Both the position numbers and the translations under genes were made by a program. A DNA stretch of 64,000 nucleotides, from assembly GCF_900096945.1 (NCBI RefSeq), contig NZ_FMKA01000017.1, positions 1 to 64,000 on the forward strand. The letters run 5' to 3'. Source of the stretch: Anaerobium acetethylicum (GTDB taxonomy: Bacteria; Bacillota; Clostridia; Lachnospirales; Lachnospiraceae). This document shows, one piece after another, positions 40,373 to 49,479 of this stretch; the first letter of the stretch is position 1, and the number at the start of each line of letters is the position of its first letter. The notes under the pieces were generated by a model that saw only the letters and a list, made by a program, of their open reading frames with translations, searched no databases and was not told the DNA's origin.

Positions 40373-41335
40373 ATGCTGGACAGCAATTATGCAATTACTT
40401 TTGGCCTGACAGAAAGTCAGAAAACAATAGTCCGAACCCATTTGAAGGAAATGGAATGCGGGCTGGTTGAAGCAGCGGATTATGAGGAACTGATGGATGC
40501 GGACTATTTTATGTCTATTGTCAGCAGGAATGCGCTGGATGAGGAAGCATGCAGGAAACTGACGGCGTTCTATACGGAGTTGGATGGAAATCTGACAGAA
40601 CGGATCATGATTGCCGGTCAGCCCGATCGTCTTTCAGAGGCTTCCCGAGCCATTGTCTTTCGGGATTTTGAAGAGCTGGAACCTGAACTTGGAAAAATAC
40701 TGGAGAAAGCCCATAAGAAAGCGAAAAAAGAGGAGAATACAATCAGCAATCTGTCCGATGCATTCACGATTCTAAGAGAAATCAGGCGTCATCCGGGAAT
40801 TACGGCAGAGGAACTCTCGGGGAAAATCCACCGCAATCATGCCGCTGTCAGACGTTTTGTCGAGGTCCTGCGAGTGATGGGTGAAGAGATTGCCTACGAC
40901 TGGGAGAAAAAAGGTTTTCGCTGCACTGTAAATGCCGCAAGGATGAAGATCAATCATGTCGCACTGTATGTGAAGGACCTGGAGGGCATGAAGGAGTTCT
41001 ATCGGAAATATTTTGGTGCGTCAGCAAACGAAAAGTATCACAACAAAAAGACAGGGCTGGAGACGTATTTTTTAACTTTTTCTGGTGAAGGACGCCTGGA
41101 AATCATGACCAGGCCCGGACTGTGCGGCGATGGAAATAAAGAGATGCAGTATGGTTATGCCCATCTGGCTTTCAACGCAGGCAGCAGGCAGCAGGTGGAT
41201 GAGCTGACTGAACAGCTTAGGAAAGACGGATATACGGTGCTTAGCGGTCCGAGGACGACTGGGGACGGATATTATGAAAGCTGCGTTCTGGATGGAGAGG
41301 GCAATCAGATAGAAATCGTGGAATGTAACTGTTAA
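40373..41335 (+). CDS. HTH-glyoxalase (VOC) fusion protein
   Basis: A 320-residue protein. Residues 1-120 are helical and unrecognised. Residues 125-185 look like a winged helix-turn-helix (AFTILREIRRHPGITAEELSGKIHRNHAAVRRFVEVLRVMGE). Residues 190-320 form a vicinal-oxygen-chelate domain of the glyoxalase/fosfomycin-resistance type (MKINHVALYVKDLEGMKEFYRKYFGA, LEIMTRPG, YGYAHLAFNAGS, VLDGEGNQIEIVE). The order suggests a DNA-binding regulator that senses a small electrophile or metal-bound ligand, or an enzyme with its own regulator. ACAGGAGG precedes the ATG. A dead copy of its 5' end sits at 14799. Confidence 0.75.
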   Translation: MLDSNYAITFGLTESQKTIVRTHLKEMECGLVEAADYEELMDADYFMSIVSRNALDEEACRKLTAFYTELDGNLTERIMIAGQPDRLSEASRAIVFRDFEELEPELGKILEKAHKKAKKEENTISNLSDAFTILREIRRHPGITAEELSGKIHRNHAAVRRFVEVLRVMGEEIAYDWEKKGFRCTVNAARMKINHVALYVKDLEGMKEFYRKYFGASANEKYHNKKTGLETYFLTFSGEGRLEIMTRPGLCGDGNKEMQYGYAHLAFNAGSRQQVDELTEQLRKDGYTVLSGPRTTGDGYYESCVLDGEGNQIEIVECNC

Positions 41336-41468
41336 GAACCCCTGTCTCGCAAGGTGTTTTTATGCTGAATTTGCATGAAAACCCGAGACATGCGTGCGCC
41401 AAATTGCTGATTTTGCAATTTGTGTGCTTCATCTGTGACTATGAGGGACGTAGTCCTGAATAGTTACC
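41336..41468 (+). repeat. repeat family B, long copy
   Basis: A near-complete element: an arm starting GAACCCCTGTCTCGCAAGG, the CAAATTGCTGATTTTGCAATTTG hairpin, and the GTGACTATGAGGGACGTAGT palindrome ending ATAGTTAC. It immediately follows the HTH-VOC stop and probably serves as its terminator. Confidence 0.85.
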
Positions 41469-41567
41469 GTGGAATAACAGACAGAAGCTGGTACCTGCAT
41501 TTGAATGGCATTTCTAATCAGGTTCCTATAGTATAGAAGTTCATATAGGAGGAAGGAGCAAAACGGT

Positions 41568-42158
41568 ATGGAAAGTACAATTACAAGAGCAGAAGCGTTA
41601 GAACTTCTGAAGAAATACAACAAGGAGGCATTTCATTTACTGCATGCGCTGACGGTTGAAGGCGTCATGAAGTGGTATGCGGAGGAACTCGGATATGGGG
41701 AAGAGGCGGAATACTGGGGAACCGTAGGGCTTCTTCATGATATCGATTTCGAACTGTATCCTGAGGAGCATTGCAAAAAGGCTCCGGACCTGTTGAAGGA
41801 AGGGAATGTCAGTGATGAGATGATCTATTCGATATGCAGCCATGGACACGGAATCTGTGTTGATATGGAACCGAAGCACCAGATGGAAAAAGTTCTTTTT
41901 GCAGCAGACGAGCTTACCGGTCTGATCGGGGCGGCGGCAAGGATGCGGCCTTCAAAGAGTGTGATGGACATGGAGACATCAAGCCTCAAAAAGAAATTCA
42001 AGGATAAAAAATTTGCAGCCGGATGCTCCAGGGACATTATCCGGGACGGCGCACAGATGCTGGGATGGGAACTTGACGAACTTCTTGAAAAAACCATACT
42101 TGCAATGCGGTTCTGCGAGGAAACGGTAAACGAAGAGATGGCAGGAATGGAAGAATAA
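41568..42158 (+). CDS. HD-domain hydrolase-like protein
   Basis: A 196-residue protein with the HD motif in VGLLHDIDFELYPEEH near residues 62-76 and a preceding His (HLLHALTVEG). HD proteins are metal-dependent phosphohydrolases; this one resembles the small stand-alone HDIG-type proteins of Clostridia. The second half (ADELTGLIGAAARMRPSKSVMDME) is typical of the family, and the exact substrate is unknown. AGGAGGAAGG lies upstream. It is followed by a membrane-protein gene. Confidence 0.75.
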   Translation: MESTITRAEALELLKKYNKEAFHLLHALTVEGVMKWYAEELGYGEEAEYWGTVGLLHDIDFELYPEEHCKKAPDLLKEGNVSDEMIYSICSHGHGICVDMEPKHQMEKVLFAADELTGLIGAAARMRPSKSVMDMETSSLKKKFKDKKFAAGCSRDIIRDGAQMLGWELDELLEKTILAMRFCEETVNEEMAGMEE

Positions 42159-42208
42159 GAATACGGATGATGTCCCGGTGAAGATGAAAAGTAAAAGGGG
42201 GGAGACCT

Positions 42209-42823
42209 ATGAGGCAAAGAAAGATTCGGCTGTTTCTGTATCCTCTGTTTATAATGGTTTGCGGAGCAGTTTTCTTCTTGCTTGGCGGATCTGTTTCGGG
42301 CGTTATTTACTACATGGTCAGCAGGACGGCATTCTGGAGAGGGCCGGCGGGAATGACAGAATCTATTTACTTTGGTGTTGGATTCCTTATATTCCTTCCG
42401 GCAGGAATCATAGGAACCCTGCTGCTAGACCTGGTCATTAGAAAGAAATATCCATATGAAGTTTCAAAAGTCGCGGATGTGTTGCTTGCAGTTTTGTTCA
42501 GTCTGAGCCTCTGGGGGTATGGTTTTATGGAAGGCAGTGCTTTGTGGCTTTACTTCTTCTGGCTTTCCGGAGGGATTCTATATGCTCTGGCTTTGAAGCA
42601 GGTCTGGGCAGGAGTCATTTATATGACAGTAGTCGCTATTCTTACAGTTGTCGGTCTGCCCATTACTGAAAATGCTTTGATTGTTAGGTTCCGGAACGAA
42701 CAATGGGAAATCTATTACCGGATCGTGATGCCGGTATTGGTTTCGGCTGTGATGGGAGGAGCGGCTGGCTTCGGAAGAGGCGTGGTTTATGGTATCTTTT
42801 ATGATCCATCGTCCCATACATAA
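42209..42823 (+). CDS. uncharacterised integral membrane protein
   Basis: I do not recognise this gene. It encodes 204 residues with five or six predicted membrane segments (for example LFLYPLFIMVCGAVFFLLGG and SESIYFGVGFLIFLPAGI). AAAAGGGGGGAG precedes the ATG. A fragment resembling its middle (LLAVLF...) survives fused to the dead HTH-VOC copy at 14.9 kb, which shows that the two genes once travelled together. Confidence 0.65.
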   Translation: MRQRKIRLFLYPLFIMVCGAVFFLLGGSVSGVIYYMVSRTAFWRGPAGMTESIYFGVGFLIFLPAGIIGTLLLDLVIRKKYPYEVSKVADVLLAVLFSLSLWGYGFMEGSALWLYFFWLSGGILYALALKQVWAGVIYMTVVAILTVVGLPITENALIVRFRNEQWEIYYRIVMPVLVSAVMGGAAGFGRGVVYGIFYDPSSHT

Positions 42824-42919
42824 GAAGGCATGCTGATTTTGCATGAAAGCCCTGAACAACAGACGATATTGACTTATCGATGAATAATGGATACAATATA
42901 AACCAGGAGGGCTTATAGG

Positions 42920-43531
42920 ATGAAGGCAATCGACAGAACTCAAACGAAGGATTATATAGCGAACCTTATAAAGAAAGAAATACTGCACAATCGCCTTAAA
43001 GACGGGGAGGAACTGGTTCAGGAGACAGTGGCGGCAGAGCTGGGCGTTTCCAGAATGCCCATCAGGGAAGCATTTCAGACCCTTGAATTGGAAGGATTTC
43101 TGCAGAGAATGCCCAACCGTCATATGGTTGTCAGAGGCGTGACCCCAAAAGGCATCCAGGAGATTTTCAGGCTGATTGAACATATGCATGCAGGATTTGT
43201 GCAGGAGATGTTTCGCCTGGAGCAGGATTTCGGGCAGGAATTTTCAAAGATTTTCGAAGAATATAAGAACAACAGGTGCGATGAAATCAGGCTTTTGAAC
43301 TATTTCAGCGAGGTGCTGGATAATCTGTATATGCAGCTTCTTCATGAAAAATTACTGGATGGATATGTTGTTTTTGTATTAGAAGATCTTGGAATGTCGA
43401 AATCGAAAGAAATTGACATATGGACTGAGGTTGAAAGTGCGATCAGACTTAAGGATCAGAACAGACTGAATGAATTATTCCATGCGTATTTTACCGGTCT
43501 GGCAAATGCGATGATAGAAAAGGTGATATAG
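42920..43531 (+). CDS. GntR-family regulator (FadR-like), first copy
   Basis: A 203-residue regulator with an N-terminal winged helix (DGEELVQETVAAELGVSRMPIREAFQTLELEGFLQRMPNRHMVV) and a helical C-terminal domain that is shorter and more divergent than usual. AGGAGG precedes the ATG. It lies 4 bases before a second GntR gene, so the two are made together and may form a hetero- or paired regulatory unit for the tartrate genes. Metal-binding residues of the FCD domain are not evident here. Confidence 0.82.
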   Translation: MKAIDRTQTKDYIANLIKKEILHNRLKDGEELVQETVAAELGVSRMPIREAFQTLELEGFLQRMPNRHMVVRGVTPKGIQEIFRLIEHMHAGFVQEMFRLEQDFGQEFSKIFEEYKNNRCDEIRLLNYFSEVLDNLYMQLLHEKLLDGYVVFVLEDLGMSKSKEIDIWTEVESAIRLKDQNRLNELFHAYFTGLANAMIEKVI

Positions 43532-43535
43532 AAAA

Positions 43536-44183
43536 ATGCTGAATTTAAATAAAATTCAATTACTACCGGCAAGGGAGCAGGTTTCTTCGACCCTGCGAAA
43601 AGCGATACTGGCAAGGGAATTGCAAGAGGGAACAATCATTACGCTTGAAGAGATATCAAATCAGCTGGGAGTATCCATAACTCCGGTCAGAGAAGCGTTT
43701 CAGATGCTTGCAAGAGACGGACTCTTGAAGTTAAGGCCAAACAAAGGCGCTATTGTACTCGGAATGAATGAAAAATCAATCAGGGAACATTACGAAGCCC
43801 GTGCAATCCTGGAAAGTGCAATTGCATATAAGGTCTGTAAAAGCGGTGCTGATCTGACCACGATGCTTGAAGCATATCATAATGCGAAGACGGCATTGCA
43901 GGAAAATGAATATAGCGAATATTCAAAATACAACCAGGCTTTCCATCTTGAGTTATGGAGAGCGGGTGGAAATGACAAGATAACCTCCATGCTGTCAGCT
44001 ATGTGGAGCGGTTTATCGATGGGAAGCAATATAAAAGAAGAGGAATATGCCCAGATAAGCATCAAAGAGCATGATGGAATTGTTGAAGCTCTGGTTGCCA
44101 GAGATGCGGAAAAAGCGAAGGATCTTATGTATGAGCATATTATGAGAAGCATGGAGAATATGCTGACGCATTATAAAGAATAG
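43536..44183 (+). CDS. GntR-family regulator with FCD domain, second copy
   Basis: A 215-residue FadR-subfamily regulator. The winged helix reads ITLEEISNQLGVSITPVREAFQMLARDGLLKLRPNKGAIV. The FCD effector domain keeps the pattern EARAILESAIAYKV, NQAFHLELWRAGGN and SIKEHDGIVEALVARDAEKA, whose Asp/His residues typically bind a metal that holds a carboxylate ligand. This suits a sensor of tartrate or a related dicarboxylate. It sits upstream of ttdAB, separated by a terminator hairpin and a new promoter. Confidence 0.87.
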   Translation: MLNLNKIQLLPAREQVSSTLRKAILARELQEGTIITLEEISNQLGVSITPVREAFQMLARDGLLKLRPNKGAIVLGMNEKSIREHYEARAILESAIAYKVCKSGADLTTMLEAYHNAKTALQENEYSEYSKYNQAFHLELWRAGGNDKITSMLSAMWSGLSMGSNIKEEEYAQISIKEHDGIVEALVARDAEKAKDLMYEHIMRSMENMLTHYKE

Positions 44184-44198
44184 AAATAACTGTACAAT

Positions 44199-44229
44199 CA
44201 AAAGGAATCAGCGCAGCTGATTCCTTTTG
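44199..44229 (+). terminator. hairpin after the GntR pair
   Basis: CAAAAGGAATCAGC and GCTGATTCCTTTTG form a 14-bp perfect stem with a 3-base loop. No T-run follows on the + strand, so termination may be partial. Confidence 0.65.
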
Positions 44230-44334
44230 TGGTGTTGGGAATACTTTCTCTGAGTACCATGGCAAGGGAAAGAGCTGAAATGATTTGGATAGTATTGCAC
44301 AAAAATTCGGATTTACATTTGTGGATTTGTACCA

Positions 44335-44363
44335 TTGTTACTATGCAGATGTTAATATATAAT
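44335..44363 (+). promoter_or_regulatory. promoter of the tartrate operon
   Basis: TTGTTA and TATAAT with 17-base spacing. Downstream, TTGGATACAAAAT near 44380 is a possible GntR/FadR site. The leader to ttdA is about 130 bases. Nothing else is seen in the 319-base gap 44184-44502. Confidence 0.65.
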
Positions 44364-44502
44364 AAATCTATCATCATATTGGATACAAAATCAAATATAA
44401 ATAATAAGTTACAAGGAATCGCATCACAAGTCGGATAGATTCTGTAAAAGAACGTCCAGATACAAGCAGAAAATGATGAACTATTTTTAAGGAGGAAAAG
44501 AA

Positions 44503-45402
44503 ATGGAAAACAAAGATGCATTAGATCTGCTTACAGGTCAAATTGCAAAATTCGTCGGACTGGTAGGGAAAAGACTTCCAGATGATGTAACAGCAAAGTT
44601 AAAAGAACTTAGCGAAGGCGAAGAGATGCCAATGGCAAAAATGATTTATGAATCTATGGAGAAAAATCAGAGAGCTGCGGAAGAATTAAACAGGCCATCA
44701 TGCCAGGATACAGGCCTGATACAGATGTTTGTGAGGGTAGGAACAAAATTCCCTTATATTGATTCCCTTAAGCCGGTTTTAAAGGATGCGGTATTCATTG
44801 CAACCAAAGAAGCGCCGCTGCGTCATAATACTGTAGAGACTTTTGATGAAGTAAACACAGGAACCAATGTGGGAACAGACTCCCCATGGTTATACTGGGA
44901 TATTATTCCGAATAGTGATAAACTTGAATTAGACGTATACATGGCCGGAGGCGGATGCTCTCTCCCCGGACAGGGAAAAACATTAATGCCAGGTGAAGGA
45001 TATGAAGGAGTAGTAAAAGTCGTTCTTGACCTGATGACTTCATATGGATTAAATGCATGTCCTCCACTGCTGGTTGGTGTTGGAATAGGAACATCGATTG
45101 ACTCAGCAGCGTTTATGGCTAAAAAAGCTTTGATGCGTCCGGTAGGAAGCCATAATTCTAACCCAAAAGCAGCAGATTTAGAAGATGAACTTACGAAAGC
45201 GATTGATTCAATCGGACTTGGACCCCAGGGATTAAGAGGAACAAAGTCGGTTATGGGTGTTAATATTGTCAATTCAGCACGCCACCCATCCGTTATATCA
45301 TGTGCAGTAAATATTGGCTGTTGGTCACACCGCCGGGGCACGATTACATTCAACAGCGATTTAAGTTATGAATCAAGTACTCACAAGGGGGTCGAACTAT
45401 GA
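44503..45402 (+). CDS. ttdA: L(+)-tartrate dehydratase, alpha subunit
   Basis: A 299-residue catalytic subunit of a class I Fe-S hydro-lyase. It follows E. coli TtdA closely through LNRPxCQDTG, [45 protein letters not shown] and [19 protein letters not shown]. Cys in CQDTG, GGGC and IGCW are candidate cluster ligands. With TtdB it dehydrates L-tartrate to oxaloacetate; fumarate hydratase is the alternative activity. AAGGAGG precedes the ATG. The stop overlaps the ttdB start by 4 bases. The two GntR regulators upstream and the organic-acid carrier downstream support tartrate catabolism. Confidence 0.87.
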   Translation: MENKDALDLLTGQIAKFVGLVGKRLPDDVTAKLKELSEGEEMPMAKMIYESMEKNQRAAEELNRPSCQDTGLIQMFVRVGTKFPYIDSLKPVLKDAVFIATKEAPLRHNTVETFDEVNTGTNVGTDSPWLYWDIIPNSDKLELDVYMAGGGCSLPGQGKTLMPGEGYEGVVKVVLDLMTSYGLNACPPLLVGVGIGTSIDSAAFMAKKALMRPVGSHNSNPKAADLEDELTKAIDSIGLGPQGLRGTKSVMGVNIVNSARHPSVISCAVNIGCWSHRRGTITFNSDLSYESSTHKGVEL

Positions 45403-46013
45403 AAAAAATATTAACAACACCAATTTCAGATGAAGACTTAAAAGATATTAAGATTGGCGATGTCATTTACCTGAATGGACATATTGTGACCTGTAGGGAT
45501 GTTGCCCATAGAAGACTTATCGAACTCAATCGTGAACTTCCCGTAGATATTAAGGGTGGAGCGATTTTCCACGCCGGTCCTATCGTGCGCAAGGTTGAAG
45601 GAGAAGAGGACAAATTCGAAATGGTTTCAATCGGTCCGACAACAAGTATGAGAATGGAAAAATTTGAAAAAGAGTTTATCGAACAGACAGGAGTAAAACT
45701 GATTGTCGGTAAAGGAGGCATGGGAGCGAATACGGAAGCCGGATGCAAAGAAAATAAAGCAATCCATTGTGTATTCCCCGCCGGATGTGCAGTACTCGCA
45801 GCTACCTGTGTAGAGGAAATCGAAGATGCCCAGTGGAGAGATCTTGGAATGCCTGAAACACTCTGGGTCTGCAGGGTTAAAGAATTCGGACCGCTTATCG
45901 TATCTATCGATGCCGAAGGAAACAATATATTCGAACAGAATAAGGTTGAATTCAACAAGCGCAAGGATGCCGCTTTAGAAGGACTTTATCCGAAGGTAAA
46001 ATATATTAAGTAA
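45399..46013 (+). CDS. ttdB: L(+)-tartrate dehydratase, beta subunit
   Basis: A 204-residue partner of TtdA, homologous to the C-terminal swivel domain of class I fumarases. Recognisable parts are [11 protein letters not shown]-like and [41 protein letters not shown] and [11 protein letters not shown]. It begins on the ATGA overlap with ttdA, which indicates coupled translation and a 1:1 complex. A degenerate family B repeat follows before the transporter gene. Confidence 0.87.
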   Translation: MKKILTTPISDEDLKDIKIGDVIYLNGHIVTCRDVAHRRLIELNRELPVDIKGGAIFHAGPIVRKVEGEEDKFEMVSIGPTTSMRMEKFEKEFIEQTGVKLIVGKGGMGANTEAGCKENKAIHCVFPAGCAVLAATCVEEIEDAQWRDLGMPETLWVCRVKEFGPLIVSIDAEGNNIFEQNKVEFNKRKDAALEGLYPKVKYIK

Positions 46014-46039
46014 CATATTGATTGAAAGTCGGAATAGCT

Positions 46040-46106
46040 ATAAACCATTAACTGTTCAGCTGACAAGCTATAACTGTGAAGGACGCAGGACTGAATAATT
46101 ACAAAA
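46040..46106 (+). repeat. degenerate family B repeat
   Basis: Contains AACTGTTCAGCTGACAAGC, then ACTGTGAAGGACGCAGGACT and AATAATTAC, a decayed family B palindrome between ttdB and the transporter gene. Confidence 0.55.
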
Positions 46107-46128
46107 ACCATATGAATTAGGAGAAGTT

Positions 46129-47493
46129 ATGTTGACATTTTTAGCATTAGCCATGATTCTTACATTTATTATTTTGCTCTCTAAGAAAAAGTTATCGGTT
46201 TTCACTGCATTGACCTTAGTACCATTATTTTATGGCCTTATAGCCGTCACCTTGAATGGCGGAACAGTTATAGAGCTTTTTGACTGGATTACGCAGGGTA
46301 TTTTCTTCAAGCAGAATTTAGAAACCGGTAAGGTATCATGGGGAGTTATTTCACCTGGTATTACGATCTTATTTTCAATTTTATACTTTGACCTGATGCT
46401 GAATGTAGGTCTGTTTGACCCTATTGCGGAATTCTTTATTAAAAAGGCAAAAGGGGATCCGTTAAAGGTTACTTTGTCAACAGTTATGGTTGCCAGTGTT
46501 GTTGCCCTCAATGGCGATACAACGACGACAATTATCATCTGTCTGGCCGCATTTTTAAACCTGTACAAGCAGTTAAAGCTTAAATTAAGTTACCTTGCAA
46601 TTATCATTGTAGGACCGATCGGCATCTGGAATCAGCTGCCATGGGGCGGTCCGACAATTGCCTGCTCTACTGCCATGGGTGTAGAGCTGAACGAACTTTT
46701 TGCCGCACTGCTTCCGGGCCTCCTTGTTGCACAGGTTGTTGTTATAGTGGTTGCCGGTTATCTTGGAATGAAGGAACGTAAGAGGCTGGGTTACAAGGCA
46801 GGAGATGACGGAGAAGTATCGGAAGAAAGCATACAGCAGATGCTTTCAGCGATCAGGGAGAAAGACCCTGAGCTAAAACGTCCTAAATTGTATGCATTCA
46901 ACCTGATTCTTACATTAGGAGCTATTTTCATCCTGATCAAAGGCTATGTTCACGGCTCGGTAGTATTCATGCTGGCTTCAGCAATTGCATTAGTGATCAA
47001 TTACCGTTCTGTAAAAGAATGCAACGAGCGCCTTGAGGCATTGGCTTCAGACGTACTGCCTACCGCATTGGCGACACTTGGTGCGGGCGTATTCTCAGGA
47101 GTCTTGTCAGGCAGCGGTATGGCCGCATCGCTGGCAAACACCATTGCAAACATTATTCCAACATCACTGGGTTCGCACATGGCTCCAATCTATGCTTTGA
47201 TTGCAGCACCGGCAATATGCTTCCTGCCACAAGACGCTTTCTACTTTGGAATTGCTTCCGTAATCAAGGATGTTATGGGGCAGTTCGGAATTACGCCGAT
47301 ACAAGCAGCGGTAGCATCAATGGCTGGACAGTCTTTCAGATTAATCAGTCCGGTAATACCGGCATTATACCTGCTGTGTGGGGAAACAGAGCAGAACTTT
47401 GTAGGATTCCAGAAAGAGTACACGAAATATTTCTGGGTTGTGCTAGTGACCTATATGATTGTATTTGGTATAACGGGAGCAATACCATATTAA
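46129..47493 (+). CDS. CitMHS-family organic acid transporter
   Basis: A 454-residue membrane carrier with about twelve predicted helices. Family segments are STVMVASVVALNGDTTTTIIICLAAFL near residue 120, PWGGPTIACSTAMG near residue 180, and GAGVFSGVLSGSGMAASLANTIANIIP near residue 320. CitMHS proteins take up metal-complexed citrate and related acids with H+. In this operon tartrate or a metal-tartrate complex is the probable cargo. AGGAG precedes the ATG. A hairpin (AATGCCTTGACA...TGTCAGGGCATT) follows the stop and doubles as part of the next promoter. Confidence 0.85.
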   Translation: MLTFLALAMILTFIILLSKKKLSVFTALTLVPLFYGLIAVTLNGGTVIELFDWITQGIFFKQNLETGKVSWGVISPGITILFSILYFDLMLNVGLFDPIAEFFIKKAKGDPLKVTLSTVMVASVVALNGDTTTTIIICLAAFLNLYKQLKLKLSYLAIIIVGPIGIWNQLPWGGPTIACSTAMGVELNELFAALLPGLLVAQVVVIVVAGYLGMKERKRLGYKAGDDGEVSEESIQQMLSAIREKDPELKRPKLYAFNLILTLGAIFILIKGYVHGSVVFMLASAIALVINYRSVKECNERLEALASDVLPTALATLGAGVFSGVLSGSGMAASLANTIANIIPTSLGSHMAPIYALIAAPAICFLPQDAFYFGIASVIKDVMGQFGITPIQAAVASMAGQSFRLISPVIPALYLLCGETEQNFVGFQKEYTKYFWVVLVTYMIVFGITGAIPY

Positions 47494-47516
47494 ATAAAAA
47501 TATTTCAAGTAATGCC

Positions 47517-47545
47517 TTGACAATTATGTCAGGGCATTATATTAT
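47517..47545 (+). promoter_or_regulatory. strong promoter before the Cys-rich small ORF, overlapping a terminator hairpin
   Basis: TTGACA and TATTAT with 17-base spacing. The -35 lies inside the AATGCC...GGCATT hairpin that closes the tartrate operon. Confidence 0.7.
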
Positions 47546-47594
47546 ATTAAAAACATAGTTAACATACTAAAAAAGTATGAAAAGGAGAAGGACC

Positions 47595-47762
47595 ATGAAA
47601 GCAAACAGAGCAGATTATAGAAAACAAATTATATCAAATAGTAATAGCGTGGCATCAAAATTAAATAGCTGCTGTATGTGTATGTGCTGTAAACAAATGA
47701 ATATATTTGTAAGCGGGCAGATGCTTTGTTTTCGTGGAGATAAGATGGGGGCATTCCTCTAA
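47595..47762 (+). CDS. Cys-rich small protein or leader peptide
   Basis: A 55-residue ORF beginning MKANRADYRKQ after a very strong site (AAAGGAGAAGG); the ORF track starts 6 codons earlier. The central run SCCMCMCCK packs five cysteines into nine residues, with another Cys later. I do not recognise a family. Its own strong promoter lies upstream and a factor-independent terminator 50 bases downstream, followed by an ABC importer gene. That layout recalls a leader peptide that senses cysteine supply, but a small metal-binding protein is equally possible. Confidence 0.5.
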   Translation: MKANRADYRKQIISNSNSVASKLNSCCMCMCCKQMNIFVSGQMLCFRGDKMGAFL

Positions 47763-47811
47763 TAATAAATCTTATTATACCAGACTGGAAATCGATACAG
47801 TGAAAACAGGA

Positions 47812-47840
47812 ACAGGTGCTTGCGGGCATCTGTTTTTTTT
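47812..47840 (+). terminator. terminator or attenuator downstream of the Cys-rich ORF
   Basis: ACAGGTGC and GCATCTGT pair (one G-T) around a 6-base loop and are followed by TTTTTTT. It separates the small ORF from the ABC importer genes. Confidence 0.8.
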
Positions 47841-47907
47841 GTGATACCAGGGTCAAAAGCCCATTTACATAATGGTATTCGCCAATTTGCACAAGTTTTC
47901 AACAATG

Positions 47908-48117
47908 AGGACGTGATGCAAAACATGTTCATTCGCAGCGCGCTCTCGCTTAGATGAAGACGTAGTGGTACGTAGGGCCGCAAAATACGCAGCCCAAATA
48001 CCAACGTTTTCATATCATAGGAAAATTCGCCCTATGATATAAAAACCCTCCGGGGGATGTGCAAATAGACGAAGTCGAACATTACAAGAGGGCTTTTGAC
48101 TCGCTAATCTATATAGG
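47908..48117 (+). repeat. interspersed repeat family A, copy 3
   Basis: The left arm is intact (ACGTGATGCAAAACATGTTC). The right arm is replaced after CCAACGTTTTCATA by an ATCATAGGAAAATTCGCCC/GGGCGAATTTTCCTATGAT-like hairpin region, then rejoins the family at GACGAAGTCGAACATTACAA. No gene is supported in 47763-48478; the ORF at 48059 is a translation of the repeat and its flank. Confidence 0.8.
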
Positions 48118-48295
48118 AAATTACACGAATTTCCCATATATCAAAAATATTCCGCAAGGAGGCGCATGGCGCGCAAGAAGAATACAAATTCAGGAGGTGG
48201 AAATCGTGAATCAGGTCACTTATATAAAGAAAAATTGGGAAAGCAAGCGATGTTTGGTTTAATAGATCACATGCATCAGGAAATGATACGAATCA

Positions 48296-48440
48296 AGTAA
48301 CTATTCAGGACTACGTCCTTAGTATTCACAGATGAAGCACACAAATTGCAAAATCAGCAATTTGGTGCATGTGCATCTCAGGCTTTTATGTAAATTCAGC
48401 ATAAAAACACCTCACGAGACAAAGGTTCTGAACAGTTACC
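48296..48440 (-). repeat. repeat family B, long minus-strand copy
   Basis: It begins GTAACTATTCAGGACTACGT, contains CAAATTGC...GCAATTTG and ends GAACAGTTACC. It generates the false first 49 residues of the ABC binding-protein ORF, which closely match a spurious ORF over the 41.3 kb copy. Confidence 0.85.
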
Positions 48441-48478
48441 GAACTAATACAACAAACAGGATAAAGAGGAGAAAAGTT

Positions 48479-49390
48479 ATGAAGAATAGAAAAATATATA
48501 CAGCAGTTGCAGCAGCGTTAACATTGAGCATCGGGGCATTGACAGGATGTGGAGCAGGAGAGACGAAAGCAGTTGAAAAGACGGAAACGCAGACAGCGGA
48601 AAAAACAGAAACAGAAGTTGGAACGACAGCCTCTTCCGATGAGGTGGAAAAAATATATGTAGCACATACCCAGACATATGTTCCGTATGATTTTGTAAAT
48701 GAAAAAGGAGAGTCAGACGGCTATGAAGTACAGGTGCTGAAAGCGATTGATGAAGCGCTGCCTCAATATGAATTCGAATTTGTACCGACGACAGATGATG
48801 ATCTGCTGATTGGAGTTGAATCTGGGAAATACAATATCGGTGTAAAGGGAGCATGGTTCACAGAAGAACGCGCCAGTAAATTTAAATTTCCGGAAAACTA
48901 TATTGGCGCCAGCAGTATCGGCATCGTATACAGGACAGAAAATGCGGACGAAATTACGGATTTTGAATCCTTTGCAGAATTCAGCGGAAAGCTGGTTCCG
49001 ATTGCGCCGCAGAATGCCCAGTATGCAATTGTTGAAAAATACAATGAGGCTCATCCTGACAACCAGGTGGAGCTGGAAGCTGCGGATTCCTTTGATGTTT
49101 CGGATGCCTATTTATGGGTCCTGGAAGGAAGATATGATGCCTTCTTTAATATTAAGACTTCATTCGAAACAAATGTAGTTGCTGAAGATGGCCAATATCA
49201 TCAGTATGCGGACCAGCTTTCCTACAGCGTGTACCAGGCAATCCCGACTTATCCGCTATTTAATTTAGAAGATGAAGAGCTGGCGGCCGCCTATGACAAA
49301 GCCTTTGAACAGCTGAAGGCAGACGGCACGATCGAGGAGCTGGAACTTCAATATTTCGGGGAAGACTTGTTCCAATATATTGCAGAATAA
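48479..49390 (+). CDS. amino-acid ABC transporter substrate-binding lipoprotein
   Basis: A 303-residue extracellular binding protein. The signal peptide MKNRKIYTAVAAALTLSIGA ends in lipobox LTGC, so it is anchored by lipid at Cys. A Glu/Thr-rich linker follows, then the family 3 solute-binding fold (VAHTQTYVPYDFVNEKGESDGYEVQVLKAIDEAL, GKYNIGVKGAWFTEERASKF). It resembles cystine-type binding proteins (TcyJ/TcyK group). The ORF track start at 48332 lies inside a repeat; the true ATG at 48479 follows GAGGAG. A methyltransferase gene, two permease genes and an ATPase gene follow. Confidence 0.87.
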   Translation: MKNRKIYTAVAAALTLSIGALTGCGAGETKAVEKTETQTAEKTETEVGTTASSDEVEKIYVAHTQTYVPYDFVNEKGESDGYEVQVLKAIDEALPQYEFEFVPTTDDDLLIGVESGKYNIGVKGAWFTEERASKFKFPENYIGASSIGIVYRTENADEITDFESFAEFSGKLVPIAPQNAQYAIVEKYNEAHPDNQVELEAADSFDVSDAYLWVLEGRYDAFFNIKTSFETNVVAEDGQYHQYADQLSYSVYQAIPTYPLFNLEDEELAAAYDKAFEQLKADGTIEELELQYFGEDLFQYIAE

Positions 49391-49479
49391 GGAGTGGAGC
49401 GCCAAAATAAGGTAACTGTTTATAACCATGAAGGACCACACAGCAAGCGTGATGATTACAGAAAAGAGAGGTAATGAAG

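Noticed and set aside
48059-48262. 67-residue ORF starting MQIDEVEHYKRAFD
   Set aside because: It covers the right end of a family A repeat. Other copies carry stops or shifts in the same place, and no convincing ribosome site precedes it.
48332-48478. N-terminal 49 residues of the ABC binding-protein ORF
   Set aside because: The stretch is a translation of a family B repeat, and nearly the same peptide appears at 41241-41432. The lipoprotein signal and GAGGAG site place the start at 48479.
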